A stretch of 64,000 nucleotides of DNA from Galbibacter pacificus (GCF_029603165.1 NZ_JAQSVC010000002.1:682001-746000); one strand, 5' to 3'; positions 43,814 to 53,087 are shown, counted from the first letter of the stretch. Made by a program: numbers and translations. The notes: generated from the sequence alone by a model not told the origin.

Positions 43814-44403
43814 TTTACACCATATCCAAGTTATGTGGCACAGCCTTTACCTTAAAGAAAGGACAGTACTTAAAGGTGATCAATCCTGAGGGGGCACAGG
43901 TTTCGGATATGATTTTAGTGAATCCCCATGATATTAAAGAAAAGATATCGTCAGGGAAAACATTAGATTTTGAGGAGAGCATTTTAATTTCTACAAACAA
44001 TTTTTTGTGGAGCAATAGAAGCAATAAAATGATGCAGATAATTGAAGACACCAATGACAGGAACGACTTTTTGCTTGCCCCATGCGACTCCTCTACTTTT
44101 GCCCATTTCTATGATATGCACGACCCGCACCCTAGCTGTTTGGATAATTTGGCAAGGCACCTGAAAAAATATGGAATCATGCATGATGAGATACCAACTG
44201 CATTTAATATTTTCATGAATGTAGCTTTTGATTCCATGGGAACCATTCGTGTACTTCCCCCAACTGCCGTTGCAGGGGATTATGTTTTGTTTAAAGCCGA
44301 AATGGACTTGCTGGTAGCTTTAACTGCCTGTTCGGCAAAAGACAGCAATGGCGGGTGTTTCAAGTCTATTCAATATGAAATTATTAATCCGGTTGACCAC
44401 TAA
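43810..44403 (+). CDS. DUF1989 protein (urea-carboxylase-associated / carboxyguanidine deiminase-like)
   Basis: The 197-residue protein matches DUF1989: GAQVSDMILVNPHD, LLAPCDSSTF with Cys92, DPHPSCLDNL with His107 and Cys110 (probable zinc ligands), and FNIFMNVAFDSMGTI plus a C-terminal VALTACSAKD. In guanidine degradation two DUF1989 proteins (CgdA/CgdB, formerly urea-carboxylase-associated proteins) remove ammonia from carboxyguanidine. Only one copy is present here and no carboxylase is nearby. Overlaps the upstream hydroxylase gene by 4 bp and the next gene by 1 bp. Confidence 0.88.
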   Translation: MIYTISKLCGTAFTLKKGQYLKVINPEGAQVSDMILVNPHDIKEKISSGKTLDFEESILISTNNFLWSNRSNKMMQIIEDTNDRNDFLLAPCDSSTFAHFYDMHDPHPSCLDNLARHLKKYGIMHDEIPTAFNIFMNVAFDSMGTIRVLPPTAVAGDYVLFKAEMDLLVALTACSAKDSNGGCFKSIQYEIINPVDH

Positions 44404-44933
44404 TGAATTTTACAATTAACAATAGAATATCTGTCTATGGCGGTATTATTACATTTTCCATTACGGGAATTGGCGTATTTTTAGTGGGCAATGTCTCGGG
44501 CTATGAGGCCAAACAGCTTATAGCAGCATCACTACAAGGTATAAATATGTTATGCAATACAATTGTTTTGGCTTCTGCCACAATTTTAGCATTGATTTTA
44601 ACACTTTTGGGAGTAAGTAGCACGGGAACAAAATCTAAATTAAAAAAAGAACATTACCGTCAAGTAATAATAATTGCAAAATTTGATACTGTACTGTTCG
44701 TTTCTGCACTTGTCCTTTTTCAATTTTTTAACATTCCAATTACCGAAACGGATAATGTCCCAGCTATATGGTATAAATATGTGTATTGGACTACTTTGTT
44801 CTTTTCATCATTTTTAAGCGGCTTTATGGTATCGGTTGTTCTAATGTTGTATGCTACCATTAAAAACATTATTGACATTGTAGGCTTAAACAAAGACCAT
44901 AGACTGCTCTATAAAGAAGATGACGATAAATAG
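44403..44933 (+). CDS. Four-helix membrane protein of unknown function
   Basis: I do not recognise this 176-residue protein. It has four hydrophobic segments (about 10-30, 55-75, 95-115 and 128-155) with a basic loop between helices 2 and 3 (TKSKLKKEHYRQ) and an acidic C-terminal tail. The start shares one base with the DUF1989 stop, so it is translationally coupled to the GntA-like/DUF1989 pair. A transport or anchoring role for that pathway is possible; a general stress-type membrane protein is the alternative. Confidence 0.75.
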   Translation: MNFTINNRISVYGGIITFSITGIGVFLVGNVSGYEAKQLIAASLQGINMLCNTIVLASATILALILTLLGVSSTGTKSKLKKEHYRQVIIIAKFDTVLFVSALVLFQFFNIPITETDNVPAIWYKYVYWTTLFFSSFLSGFMVSVVLMLYATIKNIIDIVGLNKDHRLLYKEDDDK

Positions 44934-45104
44934 ATTCCGTAAATATCTCCATCATATGTGCTTTTTTAACGCAAACCGTTAAACTTTTAATGCATAAGCA
45001 CCTAAATTAACTTTTTTTTTAATTAATCCATTTTTAAAGCATACCTTTAGGTAAAGCACTCCCTCCTACTGTTAAAAAATAAAATAAACCATTCAATTCA
45101 CTTT

Positions 45105-46370
45105 ATGGACAACACGTTGGAATTTGATATTCAAAAAGATCTTGATATCATAAACGATTTAAAAATACTTACCGAAATACTGGATATTATCCGTCTTAAA
45201 ACAGATATGGGATTTGCCGCCATTACCCGGGTTACCGAAAAAGAATGGATTGTGGCACACATAAAGGACAGCCTAAAATTTAATTTTAAAAAGGGTGACA
45301 GGCTGCCCTTGCCACATGTCATTTGCAGTGAGATAAAACAGGTAAAAAAGCCGCTTCTTATAGAAAACATGGACGAATCCCTTAAATATACCTCGCATCC
45401 TTTTAACCTTATCCATAAATGCAAAAGTTTTGCGGGCGTCCCGATATACAAAAACAACAATGAATTATTGGGCACCTTGATAGTCATGGACCGTGATGCC
45501 AAGTCGTTCAATACGTATGAAATTACTTCCATGCTCAACAAATATGCATGCATGGTTTCGTCGCAAATAGCCATGAAAGAAACAATTTTGCAAACCAACC
45601 GCGAGCTTATGGAAGAAAGAAGGCTGGCCGAACTGCGCGACACCTTTATTGCCATTCTAGGCCATGACCTCCGCAACCCAGTGGGAACCACAAGAATGAT
45701 CTCGGATATCCTTTTAAAACAATCCCTGCCCGATAACATTGTAAAGCAGATAGAAATTATCAAATCTTCTTCCTACAGGATGCAGGAATTAATAGACACC
45801 ATTTTGGATTTTGCAAAAGGACACATTGCAGATGGCATTCAACTCCATTTAGTGCGTAATAAAAATCAATTGTTATCTACGCTCTCTCAAGTTGTGGCCG
45901 AAGCAAAAGCACTTGACCCCTCCCAAACATTTAAGTGTAAGTTTGAAATTGACAAGGATTTTCCGTGCGACCCAGACAGACTTGGAGAGCTTTTGTCTAA
46001 CCTTTTGAGCAATGCCATAAAGCACGGCGACAGAAAAGAGCCCATTGTGGTATATGCGGGCATTAAATTTGGTTGCTTTGAAATTTCTGTTACCAATGGC
46101 GGTAAAAGAATTCCCGACAACACCATTAAAAACTTGTTCAAACCTTATTACAAGGAAATTTCAGAACAGAATAGACAGGGCCTGGGTTTGGGACTTTATA
46201 TTGTTTCCGAAATCGCCAAGGCGCATTCGGGCTCGGTTGAAGTGTTTTCGGACTCGCTTAACACCACTTTTCAGTTTAAAATGAACATAAAAAAATTACT
46301 TTCGGAATATTACAACTTTAATAAAACAAAATATATAAGCAATGCCAAGCTTGCAAATTTGAAAAATTAG
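45105..46370 (+). CDS. GAF-domain sensor histidine kinase
   Basis: The 421-residue cytoplasmic kinase has a GAF domain (about 20-160; FAGVPIYKNNNELLGTLIVMD is the typical strand), a HisKA dimer helix with the phosphorylated His187 in AILGHDLRNPVG, and an HATPase domain (NLLSNAIKHG N-box, LGLGLYIVSEIAKAHSG G-box). It has no membrane helix and no fused receiver. No response regulator is adjacent, so its partner is unknown. GAF plus HDLRNP kinases resemble bacteriophytochrome-like or redox/light-stress sensors, but the GAF lacks an obvious chromophore Cys context. Confidence 0.9.
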   Translation: MDNTLEFDIQKDLDIINDLKILTEILDIIRLKTDMGFAAITRVTEKEWIVAHIKDSLKFNFKKGDRLPLPHVICSEIKQVKKPLLIENMDESLKYTSHPFNLIHKCKSFAGVPIYKNNNELLGTLIVMDRDAKSFNTYEITSMLNKYACMVSSQIAMKETILQTNRELMEERRLAELRDTFIAILGHDLRNPVGTTRMISDILLKQSLPDNIVKQIEIIKSSSYRMQELIDTILDFAKGHIADGIQLHLVRNKNQLLSTLSQVVAEAKALDPSQTFKCKFEIDKDFPCDPDRLGELLSNLLSNAIKHGDRKEPIVVYAGIKFGCFEISVTNGGKRIPDNTIKNLFKPYYKEISEQNRQGLGLGLYIVSEIAKAHSGSVEVFSDSLNTTFQFKMNIKKLLSEYYNFNKTKYISNAKLANLKN

Positions 46371-46505
46371 CCATTTTATGAAGGAGCATCAAATTTGTAT
46401 GTAAATTCATTAAATGAGTTAAAAATAATATGGATAGCGTTTATGGTTCTTTAAATATTGTACCAACTTGTATCTTTCTCTGATATTAAAAAATTTGCTT
46501 ATTCA

Positions 46506-46988
46506 ATGAAAAATCAAAATATATCCATAAAATACGGTGTTATAACAGGAATATTATTAACTGCCTACTTCTTGTTACTCGCCATGGTAAAATTGCATAT
46601 ACAGCCTATATTTAGCTTCTTAAACGTTATAATTACGGGTACGGGGATCTATTGGGCCATTAAAACCCTAAAAAAATCCAATGGCGGTGGTTTTAAGTAT
46701 CAACATGGGTTTTCTGCCGGGTTAATAACAGGATTTACCGCGACTGTTTTTTATACCATTTTTTTCTCGTTGTATATTATTGAGCTGAATCCCGATTTTA
46801 CGCATAATTTTATGGCCAAATGGAAATTTGATTGGTTTGCCAATACAGGAATGTTAATAATGACGGTCCTGCTCATGGGGCTTGCCACAACTATGGTGCT
46901 GAGCTTGGCCTTTATGCAATTGTTTAAAGATAGCTGGAACACCAAAGAAGGAAAAAAACACACGCTCTCTAACACTAAAGAGGAATAA
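46506..46988 (+). CDS. DUF4199 membrane protein
   Basis: From the ATG at 46506 the protein has 160 residues and four hydrophobic helices, with GGFKYQHGFSAGLITGFTATV between helices 2 and 3, a pattern I recognise as DUF4199, common and unexplored in Bacteroidota. It could not be linked to a pathway. An in-frame ATT/TTG extension of 16 codons upstream is unlikely because it would place polar residues ahead of the first helix. Confidence 0.8.
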   Translation: MKNQNISIKYGVITGILLTAYFLLLAMVKLHIQPIFSFLNVIITGTGIYWAIKTLKKSNGGGFKYQHGFSAGLITGFTATVFYTIFFSLYIIELNPDFTHNFMAKWKFDWFANTGMLIMTVLLMGLATTMVLSLAFMQLFKDSWNTKEGKKHTLSNTKEE

Positions 46989-47008
46989 ACGGGGAATTAA
47001 AGATTAGG

Positions 47009-47512
47009 TTAGCGTTTTAATTTTCCTTTTACATCTTTTTCGGTATGTTTTTCTGTAGATTTATTTTCCACAAAATCCTTTATAAGTTCGGTAAATTTAT
47101 TTTGTTTTTTATCCCAATAATAAGTCGACAAGGGAATTACCTTTATGGCAATCAGCTCTATATCGTCTACACCGCCAAACCATCGGTCGTCCATTTTGGT
47201 ATATAATTCTTCAAGTAGTTCTTTGTCTGTATAAATAAATGCTTTTCCATACATGCTTAAAAACTGCTTGTTTTCTGGGTTGCTGTATAATAATTGTACC
47301 CTTTTATCGGCCAGTATGTTTGAATAATGATCGCTGTTCAGGGAACTTAAAAACCAAATGTTTCCGTCATCCTCAATTTTTTTGGTTTCCATCGGGTTTG
47401 CCCCAAGTGGCAATGTGTCAAGATCGGTAAGCAAAATAGCTGTTTTTGTACCCTCTATTATTTCTTTTATTTTTTTTATTGCTTCTGTATGCGATAAATT
47501 TTCAGTTTTCAT
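47009..47512 (-). CDS. Pyridoxamine 5'-phosphate oxidase-family (general stress FMN-binding) protein
   Basis: This 167-residue split-barrel flavin-binding protein contains IWFLSSLNSDHYSNILADKRVQLLY (residues about 52-76), the strand pattern of GSP26-like PNPOx proteins, and LSMYGKAFIY. It lacks the true PdxH active-site arginines, so vitamin B6 oxidation is not expected. Bacillus general stress protein 26 homologues bind FMN or F420. Position beside DUF4199 and near other stress genes is consistent with a stress role. Confidence 0.88.
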   Translation of the reverse strand: MKTENLSHTEAIKKIKEIIEGTKTAILLTDLDTLPLGANPMETKKIEDDGNIWFLSSLNSDHYSNILADKRVQLLYSNPENKQFLSMYGKAFIYTDKELLEELYTKMDDRWFGGVDDIELIAIKVIPLSTYYWDKKQNKFTELIKDFVENKSTEKHTEKDVKGKLKR

Positions 47513-47752
47513 AATCCTATTGATTTGTGATCATTACAAAGCTACAAGACATCATTTTTTATATGTGTTTCAAAAAAACAAATAATTAACCCGTTTAATC
47601 ATTAGTTTTTTATTCTTTCATCCCAAATTTCCTTATTGAAGCAGAAAAACATGCAAATAGAACTTCATGGTGTTAAACTTTGCTTGATTTGGGGCAATTT
47701 TTTTTTATAGAAGGGAAGTAGGTTTGGTATTTATCCAAAGAGAAAATCATGA

Positions 47753-48676
47753 TTATGGATATTTTATATTTTCGATAAATGTAAAAACCCCTCTTTTTAT
47801 GGATATATCCATATATTTTTCCGAATAATTTTCCAATAAATTATCGTCTATGTGCAATTGTGGGGTTTTGGCTTTTATTTTTGCCTTTTTGGCTTGAATG
47901 CATATGGCAAAGTCATTAATATTTTCGGTTTTGTGCTTGTTTTTTAGTTTTGAGCTCAAGTACCTTATAAATGCTTCTCTTTTGCCTTCGATAATGAGTA
48001 TCAAGTATAAACATTCATCGTTTATGGCAGCATGGGGAGCTAACTGTAAATTAGGGCCTATATGTTTTATTTTCATAAGTTCTGCCAATAAAAAAGAACC
48101 TTCAATGTTTATTCCTTCAACTTTAATTTCCACAGTTATGGGGAGATAATTTTTCACCACTTTAATTAAGTGTTCCAAAGCAAGCTTAATTTTTATTTCG
48201 GGAGCTTCATTGTTGGTTTTAAGACTCTTCATAATAGAAAGTAATTGCGGAAAAACCCCAAAGCCCATACTTTCTATGAAAAAGTTTTCTTCTTTAAGCC
48301 CTTCAATATTTCCATAATTGTACCATACAGCATTGTTTGCATTATAAATTATTTTTTTATTTGGTTTGCCTTTTATGTTGAGGGTTTTAGAGATATTGTT
48401 TGCTTTTCCCAAAGGTAATAGTACAACCTGCGGCCCCGTTCTTTTTTCTTCCCATTTAGCATCTAGCATTTTTTCGAACAACTTTCTCACCGTTCCATCT
48501 CCTCCGGCCAATAAAATTAAGTCTTCATCTCCCAAACGATATCCTTTCCATGCCTCTTCTTTTGTAGAAATATATTCAATTTCCAATAACGATTCATTTA
48601 CAAGGTTCATCAAAAAATTCTTGCTATGATCGGCACTTCCCGCAGTTGGATTATGTATTATTACTATTTTTTGCAT
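47753..48676 (-). CDS. Diacylglycerol kinase catalytic-domain lipid kinase (YegS/DagK type)
   Basis: The 307-residue soluble kinase has the nucleotide motif LILLAGGDGTVRKLFEKM (about 53-70), the opening VIIHNPTAGSADHSKN and the C-terminal beta-sandwich. Members phosphorylate diacylglycerol, phosphatidylglycerol or sphingoid bases. Flavobacteria make sphingolipids and sulfonolipids, so the substrate could be one of these rather than diacylglycerol. Monocistronic and divergent from surE. Confidence 0.9.
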   Translation of the reverse strand: MQKIVIIHNPTAGSADHSKNFLMNLVNESLLEIEYISTKEEAWKGYRLGDEDLILLAGGDGTVRKLFEKMLDAKWEEKRTGPQVVLLPLGKANNISKTLNIKGKPNKKIIYNANNAVWYNYGNIEGLKEENFFIESMGFGVFPQLLSIMKSLKTNNEAPEIKIKLALEHLIKVVKNYLPITVEIKVEGINIEGSFLLAELMKIKHIGPNLQLAPHAAINDECLYLILIIEGKREAFIRYLSSKLKNKHKTENINDFAICIQAKKAKIKAKTPQLHIDDNLLENYSEKYMDISIKRGVFTFIENIKYP

Positions 48677-48819
48677 AACTAACTTGTTAATTGTTGGTAG
48701 GTATTAAATTATGATGATATATTATTTTTTTCATCAATTTAACTAGAATTTAAAAAGCTTTAACAGGATAAAAAAGGTTATTTTTTGTAATTTAAAGTTT
48801 AAATGAAAATATTAAAAAA

Positions 48820-49587
48820 ATGAGAATCCTTGTAACAAACGATGATGGAATATATAGTCCGGGGCTTGCCTGTTTGGCAAAAGTTGCCTCTACTTTTGGT
48901 GAAGTCGTGGTCATGGCCCCAGACATAGAACAATCTTCCATGGGCCATGCAATAACTTCGGGAAGACCTATTACTTATAAAACATCTCCTATAGTTTTTG
49001 ATGGCTTGGAGGCATATCGCGTAAAGGGTACTCCCGCAGATTGTGTAGCCATGGGTATTCATTTGTTTGAGAATTTCGATCTTGTACTATCTGGCATAAA
49101 CATGGGCGCCAACCTTGGAAATTCCGCATGGCATTCAGGTACATTGTCGGCCGCGCGCCAAGCTGTACTTTTTAATGTTCGGGGTATTGCCCTAAGCGTA
49201 TCGTTGGGCGAAGAGGAAACAGATTTTAATGCCCTTAAAACTTTTGTTAAGAAGACCTTGACGGAAGTTATCGATCTTGAGCAACAAAAACTCCTCAATA
49301 TTAACTTTCCACAGTACCCAAACGGAAATATTTTATGGACAAAGCAATCAATACGTCAATACGACGGAAAGGTCATAGCTAGCAAAGACCCTATGGGAAG
49401 AGACCATTACTGGTTTACAGTCGTTCCCATAGAAAGTGAAGAAAAAGGGTCGGACAGATGGACCATTAAACAAGGGGACATAAGTATTACGCCCATGCTT
49501 TTGGACTTAACCGATAACAAATATCTGGAAGAAAAAACAAAAAAAATATATATTCGTCCACCAATAAAAAATAAGGTTGTGCCTTAG
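48820..49587 (+). CDS. surE: 5'/3'-nucleotidase SurE
   Basis: The 255 residues begin MRILVTNDDGIYSPGL, the acid metal-binding motif of SurE, and contain YRVKGTPADCVAMGI and SGINMGANLGNSAWHSGTLSAAR, which are diagnostic. It dephosphorylates nucleoside 5'- and 3'-monophosphates and short polyphosphate. In E. coli surE lies with pcm and nlpD; none of these is here. Confidence 0.95.
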   Translation: MRILVTNDDGIYSPGLACLAKVASTFGEVVVMAPDIEQSSMGHAITSGRPITYKTSPIVFDGLEAYRVKGTPADCVAMGIHLFENFDLVLSGINMGANLGNSAWHSGTLSAARQAVLFNVRGIALSVSLGEEETDFNALKTFVKKTLTEVIDLEQQKLLNINFPQYPNGNILWTKQSIRQYDGKVIASKDPMGRDHYWFTVVPIESEEKGSDRWTIKQGDISITPMLLDLTDNKYLEEKTKKIYIRPPIKNKVVP

Positions 49588-49650
49588 CCCGGTTTCCATT
49601 GTAAATTATCAAAGAACGAAAATATTTAAACCCACACCACAAACAATAGG

Positions 49651-50199
49651 CTAGCGAACCAAAAATTTGGTAAGCTTCCCCCATAAAATATTTTGCAGCC
49701 CCAACCAACCACCCCAAGCCATGATAGTATTTATTATTTTACGGCTTCCCGCCTGCTCACCTTTATTATTTATTACTTCGTTACATCCAACTTCGTAACC
49801 GACTATGGCTGTTTTCTTTATTTTCACCTTAAAAGTACTGCTGGCTTCCTTTTTTAAAAAGTGATTAATTTTCTTTTTTTTAGCTGAAAAGGGACTGGAA
49901 GTTGGCCGTACTACAAAAAAAGCCTCTAAGTCATTTGAACGGATTTTGGTTACCCTTACCCAGTTATCGGGCAAGGATAAGGGAAACGATATTTTTATAT
50001 AGCTGCCAAGCTCCAGAATATCGGTTGGTTTAAAATAATAAGGATCATAAATTATAAATTTGGCTACATATGCCGATAAAAACGACCACTGATTAACCTT
50101 AAAAAGCTTTTGCCTGGCATACTCAAATTGTTTTTTTGCTATTTCTCTGCTACTATATTCCCTTGAACTGCTAAAGCACCTGTTTCTAAATACAAACAT
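49651..50199 (-). CDS. Uncharacterised protein
   Basis: I do not recognise this 182-residue protein. It has a basic N-terminal region, a central beta-rich segment (FFVVRPTSSPFS at about 95-106), a lysine-rich linker (AKKKKINHFLKKE) and a C-terminal hydrophobic/Trp-rich end (IMAWGGWLGLQNILWGKL). No signal peptide or clear membrane helix is present. It is followed on the same strand by nothing close and preceded by an SDR gene after 24 bp, so the two may be cotranscribed. Confidence 0.65.
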   Translation of the reverse strand: MFVFRNRCFSSSREYSSREIAKKQFEYARQKLFKVNQWSFLSAYVAKFIIYDPYYFKPTDILELGSYIKISFPLSLPDNWVRVTKIRSNDLEAFFVVRPTSSPFSAKKKKINHFLKKEASSTFKVKIKKTAIVGYEVGCNEVINNKGEQAGSRKIINTIMAWGGWLGLQNILWGKLTKFLVR

Positions 50200-50223
50200 A
50201 TCTATATGCTAAACCAAAAAAAA

Positions 50224-51075
50224 TCACCCTCCTATTATTGTGCCTCCATTAACGTGCAGTGTCTGTCCCGTCATATACGAACTATCTTCGCTTGCTAAAA
50301 AGACATACGCCGGGCCTAGTTCGGCAGGCTGTCCTGCTCTTCCTATGGCAGTATCTTGGCCAAATTTTTTGTAATCATCAAAAGTAGCGGGAATTAAAGG
50401 AGTCCATATGGGTCCAGGGGCCACAGCATTTACACGAATTCCCTTATTTGCCAATGAAGCTGAAAGAGAACGCGTAAAAGAAAGTACAGCCCCTTTCGTA
50501 CTTGAATAATCTATAAGGGCTGGATTTCCGCGATAGGCCGTAATAGAAGTGGTATTAATAATACTATCCCCTTTTTTTAAATAATTCAATGCTGCCTGCG
50601 TAATGTAAAATAAAGGGTAAATATTGGTTTGAAAAGTGGTTTGCATATTAATTAAATCTATTTCCGTTAAGTTTTCTTCCTTAAATTGCATGGCGGCATT
50701 ATTCACAACAATATTAATAGTACCAAATTCATCTATTACTTTTTGAACGGCATCCCTACAAAAAACTTCATCCTTTAAATCCCCTTTAATCAATAGGCAC
50801 TGGACTCCCTCTTGTTCTATTCTCTTTTTTGTATTAGTGGCATCTTCGTTTTCGTTAAAGTATATTATGGCAACATTGGCACCTTCTACAGCAAAATGTA
50901 CAGCACAACTTTCTCCTATTCCGCTATCGCCGCCCGTAATCAACGCGACCTTGCCCGTTAATTTTCCGCTCCCTTTATAATTTTCCCTTATTATAATGGG
51001 CTTTGTTTTCATTTTGGACTGTTTTCCGGGTTGCTTTTTTAAGTCTTCCTTTATAAATTCTCTTGGATATTCCAT
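50224..51075 (-). CDS. SDR family oxidoreductase (general stress GSP39/YhdF-type)
   Basis: The 283-residue Rossmann enzyme starts with the polar leader KEDLKKQPGKQSKM, then LTGKVALITGGDSGIG (TGGxxGIG cofactor site), the N-motif VVNNAAMQF, the catalytic YxxxK in YSSTKGAV and PGPIWTPLIP. The N-terminal extension and the closing GQTLHVNGGTIIGG are typical of the stress-induced SDR group (YhdF, GSP39). The substrate is unknown. It is divergent from the DUF892 gene with 254 bp between, a region holding a 21-bp direct repeat. Confidence 0.92.
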   Translation of the reverse strand: MEYPREFIKEDLKKQPGKQSKMKTKPIIIRENYKGSGKLTGKVALITGGDSGIGESCAVHFAVEGANVAIIYFNENEDATNTKKRIEQEGVQCLLIKGDLKDEVFCRDAVQKVIDEFGTINIVVNNAAMQFKEENLTEIDLINMQTTFQTNIYPLFYITQAALNYLKKGDSIINTTSITAYRGNPALIDYSSTKGAVLSFTRSLSASLANKGIRVNAVAPGPIWTPLIPATFDDYKKFGQDTAIGRAGQPAELGPAYVFLASEDSSYMTGQTLHVNGGTIIGG

Positions 51076-51189
51076 TAGTGTCTTTTTTTAATTATACTTT
51101 CTTCTCTTTCACATTTTTAGCTATTTCATAAAAAAGAAAAAGCTTCTGTAAATTAATCAATTAAAACCATAATAAACTGTTTTTCAGCT

Positions 51190-51222
51190 AAATGAGTTAA
51201 CTAATTTTTTAAATGAATTAAC
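51190..51222. repeat. 21-bp direct repeat AAATGARTTAAC upstream of the DUF892 gene
   Basis: AAATGAGTTAAC (51190-51201) and AAATGAATTAAC (51211-51222) repeat with a 21-bp period, two helical turns. This spacing suits an AraC-type or dimeric regulator. A third, weaker AAATGAAGCAATTAA lies near 51262. Confidence 0.6.
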
Positions 51223-51329
51223 AATAGCGCAACTATTTAAAAGGGATATTATTTTTTTTAAATGAAGCAATTAAAACATGGAAATACCTATAAATTCATT
51301 GTATATATTAACCGTTAATAAAAATTAAG

Positions 51330-51815
51330 ATGAAAACACTAAAAGATTTATTAGAGCACCAATTAAAAGATTTGTACAATGCTGAAGGACAATTAATCGA
51401 GGCCCTTTCCAAAATGGCCAATACCACCACCGACGAAATGTTGCAGGAAGCTTTTGAAACCCACCTTGATGAAACAAAGCAGCACAAAGTAAGAATTGAA
51501 GAGGTTTGTAACGAGCTAGGCATAAGCCCCAGTGGGGAAACTTGTAAGGCGATGAAAGGACTTATACACGAAGCCGACGATTTTATGGAAGAAAAGCCTG
51601 AAGAAGATGTACTAAACGCAGGCCTTATCGCGGAGGCACAGAGAGTTGAACATTACGAAATTGCTGGATATGGCACTGCTATTAGGTATGCAAAGGAATT
51701 AGGTTACCTAGATATAGCAAAAAAACTGCATAAAACACTTGAAGAAGAAAACAATGCAGACGAAACACTAAGTAGCATAGCAGAAAAGCGTTTAAACAAA
51801 AAAGCTATTCATTAA
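51330..51815 (+). CDS. Ferritin-like DUF892 protein (YciF/TdcF type)
   Basis: The 161-residue four-helix bundle has the family start LLEHQLKDLYNAEGQL, ETHLDETKQHKVRIEE and AEAQRVEHYEIAGYG, holding Glu/His ligands expected for a di-metal site. YciF homologues are induced by osmotic and oxidative stress. It is divergent from the stress SDR and followed by a terminator and an AraC gene. The 21-bp repeat in its upstream region suggests a specific regulator. Confidence 0.92.
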   Translation: MKTLKDLLEHQLKDLYNAEGQLIEALSKMANTTTDEMLQEAFETHLDETKQHKVRIEEVCNELGISPSGETCKAMKGLIHEADDFMEEKPEEDVLNAGLIAEAQRVEHYEIAGYGTAIRYAKELGYLDIAKKLHKTLEEENNADETLSSIAEKRLNKKAIH

Positions 51816-51831
51816 TTATTATTTTTCTCTA

Positions 51832-51877
51832 AAAAGGCCTAAAATGCAGAGACTGCTTTTAAGGCCTTTTCTTTTTC
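51832..51877 (+). terminator. Intrinsic terminator after the DUF892 gene
   Basis: AAAAGGCCTaAAAtGCAG and CTGCTTTTaAGGCCTTTT form a long stem with an AGA loop, followed by CTTTTTCTT. Confidence 0.85.
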
Positions 51878-52061
51878 TTATCGCCAGTAAAAAGCATTTA
51901 AAATACTATTTTAATCAAAGTGCAAACAAACTATTAAAATCTATTAAACTATGTTAATTACTTACTATTAAAAATATTATGCCCTAAATTAGAGCAACAT
52001 CATCTCTTTGCATAAAGATGTTCTTCCCTTGCTATTCCCTATTATAATAAAAAAACAGCCA

Positions 52062-53087
52062 ATGAAATCATTAATAATAGCAGATAATAGTATAGAGGAT
52101 GTTTTTCTACAACTCCAACAAAATATAGATGGCACATTATCTCGGGGAGACGGAATGTTTAATTTTCGAGCAAACGAGATCGGGATTTCGGGAAAGTTCT
52201 CTGGGAATTGCTATTCCAATTCGGTGTCCTTTATTAAGTGCAATCTTTCTTTAAAAGAGCCCGTTGCCATACATTTACAACCCTCGCGACATACTTCTTT
52301 TTTATATTTTATTTTTTGCAACAAAGGAAAAATAATGCACAAAGGGAAAAAAAGAGACTTATACAGGCCCATATACCAGCACCAAACAACCGTAATCAAC
52401 CCTGGGGAAAAAGGTATGCAGTTTATCCTTCCGAAAGAGTTGACCCATGAGCTCATTTTTATAAAAATCAATCCATTGATTTATTTAAGAAAGGAAAAAT
52501 TTATAACTAACCTGGATAAAAACTTACAGGCACTCTATAGAAATTACAACGGTAAAGAAGGGTATACACATTACGGGAGCTATAATTTAAAAATTTGCGA
52601 TTATTTTAAGGAAATCGACAATATCAAAGAAAGCGGGTTGTTAAAAAATATTTTCATGGAAGGCCAAATAAAACTGCTGTTGGCACTTTTAATTAAACAG
52701 TACAATTGGGATATTCTCAATCAAAATAAAATAAGCGACCTTACCAACGCAGAGCTTAAAAAAGTAAAAGAAGTTTCAGATTACATAAAAAACAATCCTT
52801 CCTTTGCTCACTCTATAAAAAAACTAACTGCCAAATACCTTATTTCACCTTCTAAACTTCAAAAAGGGTTTAAGGTATTACATAATAGAACCGTAGCCGA
52901 TTTTATAAAGAACCTGAGAATTGAAATTGCAGAGGAAATGATTAAAAATAGGGACTGTACCATTTCTGAAATTGTTTACGATATTGGTTTTACCAGCCGA
53001 AGTTATTTCTCGAAAATATTCAAGGAAAAATACGATTGCAGCCCAAAGAATTATCAGGAAAAATTAAAACTAAGTTTAAATATTTAG
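52062..53087 (+). CDS. AraC family transcriptional regulator (paralog 1)
   Basis: From the ATG at 52062 the protein has 341 residues. Residues about 1-200 are an AraC-type sensing domain with IKCNLSLKEPVAIHLQ, YFKEIDNIKESGLLKNIFMEGQIKLLLALL; residues about 240-335 are the double helix-turn-helix domain with IVYDIGFTSRSYFSKIFKEKYDCSPKNYQ. It resembles the protein at 55661 over its whole length. The effector is unknown. The upstream region is AT-rich with CTATTAAA repeats (51931, 51941, 51965). It sits beside stress-type genes, which it may control. Confidence 0.92.
   Translation: MKSLIIADNSIEDVFLQLQQNIDGTLSRGDGMFNFRANEIGISGKFSGNCYSNSVSFIKCNLSLKEPVAIHLQPSRHTSFLYFIFCNKGKIMHKGKKRDLYRPIYQHQTTVINPGEKGMQFILPKELTHELIFIKINPLIYLRKEKFITNLDKNLQALYRNYNGKEGYTHYGSYNLKICDYFKEIDNIKESGLLKNIFMEGQIKLLLALLIKQYNWDILNQNKISDLTNAELKKVKEVSDYIKNNPSFAHSIKKLTAKYLISPSKLQKGFKVLHNRTVADFIKNLRIEIAEEMIKNRDCTISEIVYDIGFTSRSYFSKIFKEKYDCSPKNYQEKLKLSLNI

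Noticed and set aside
51931..51974. CTATTAAA repeats before AraC paralog 1 as an AraC operator
   Set aside because: Spacings of 10 and 24 bp are irregular and the DNA is simple AT-rich sequence, so chance is likely.
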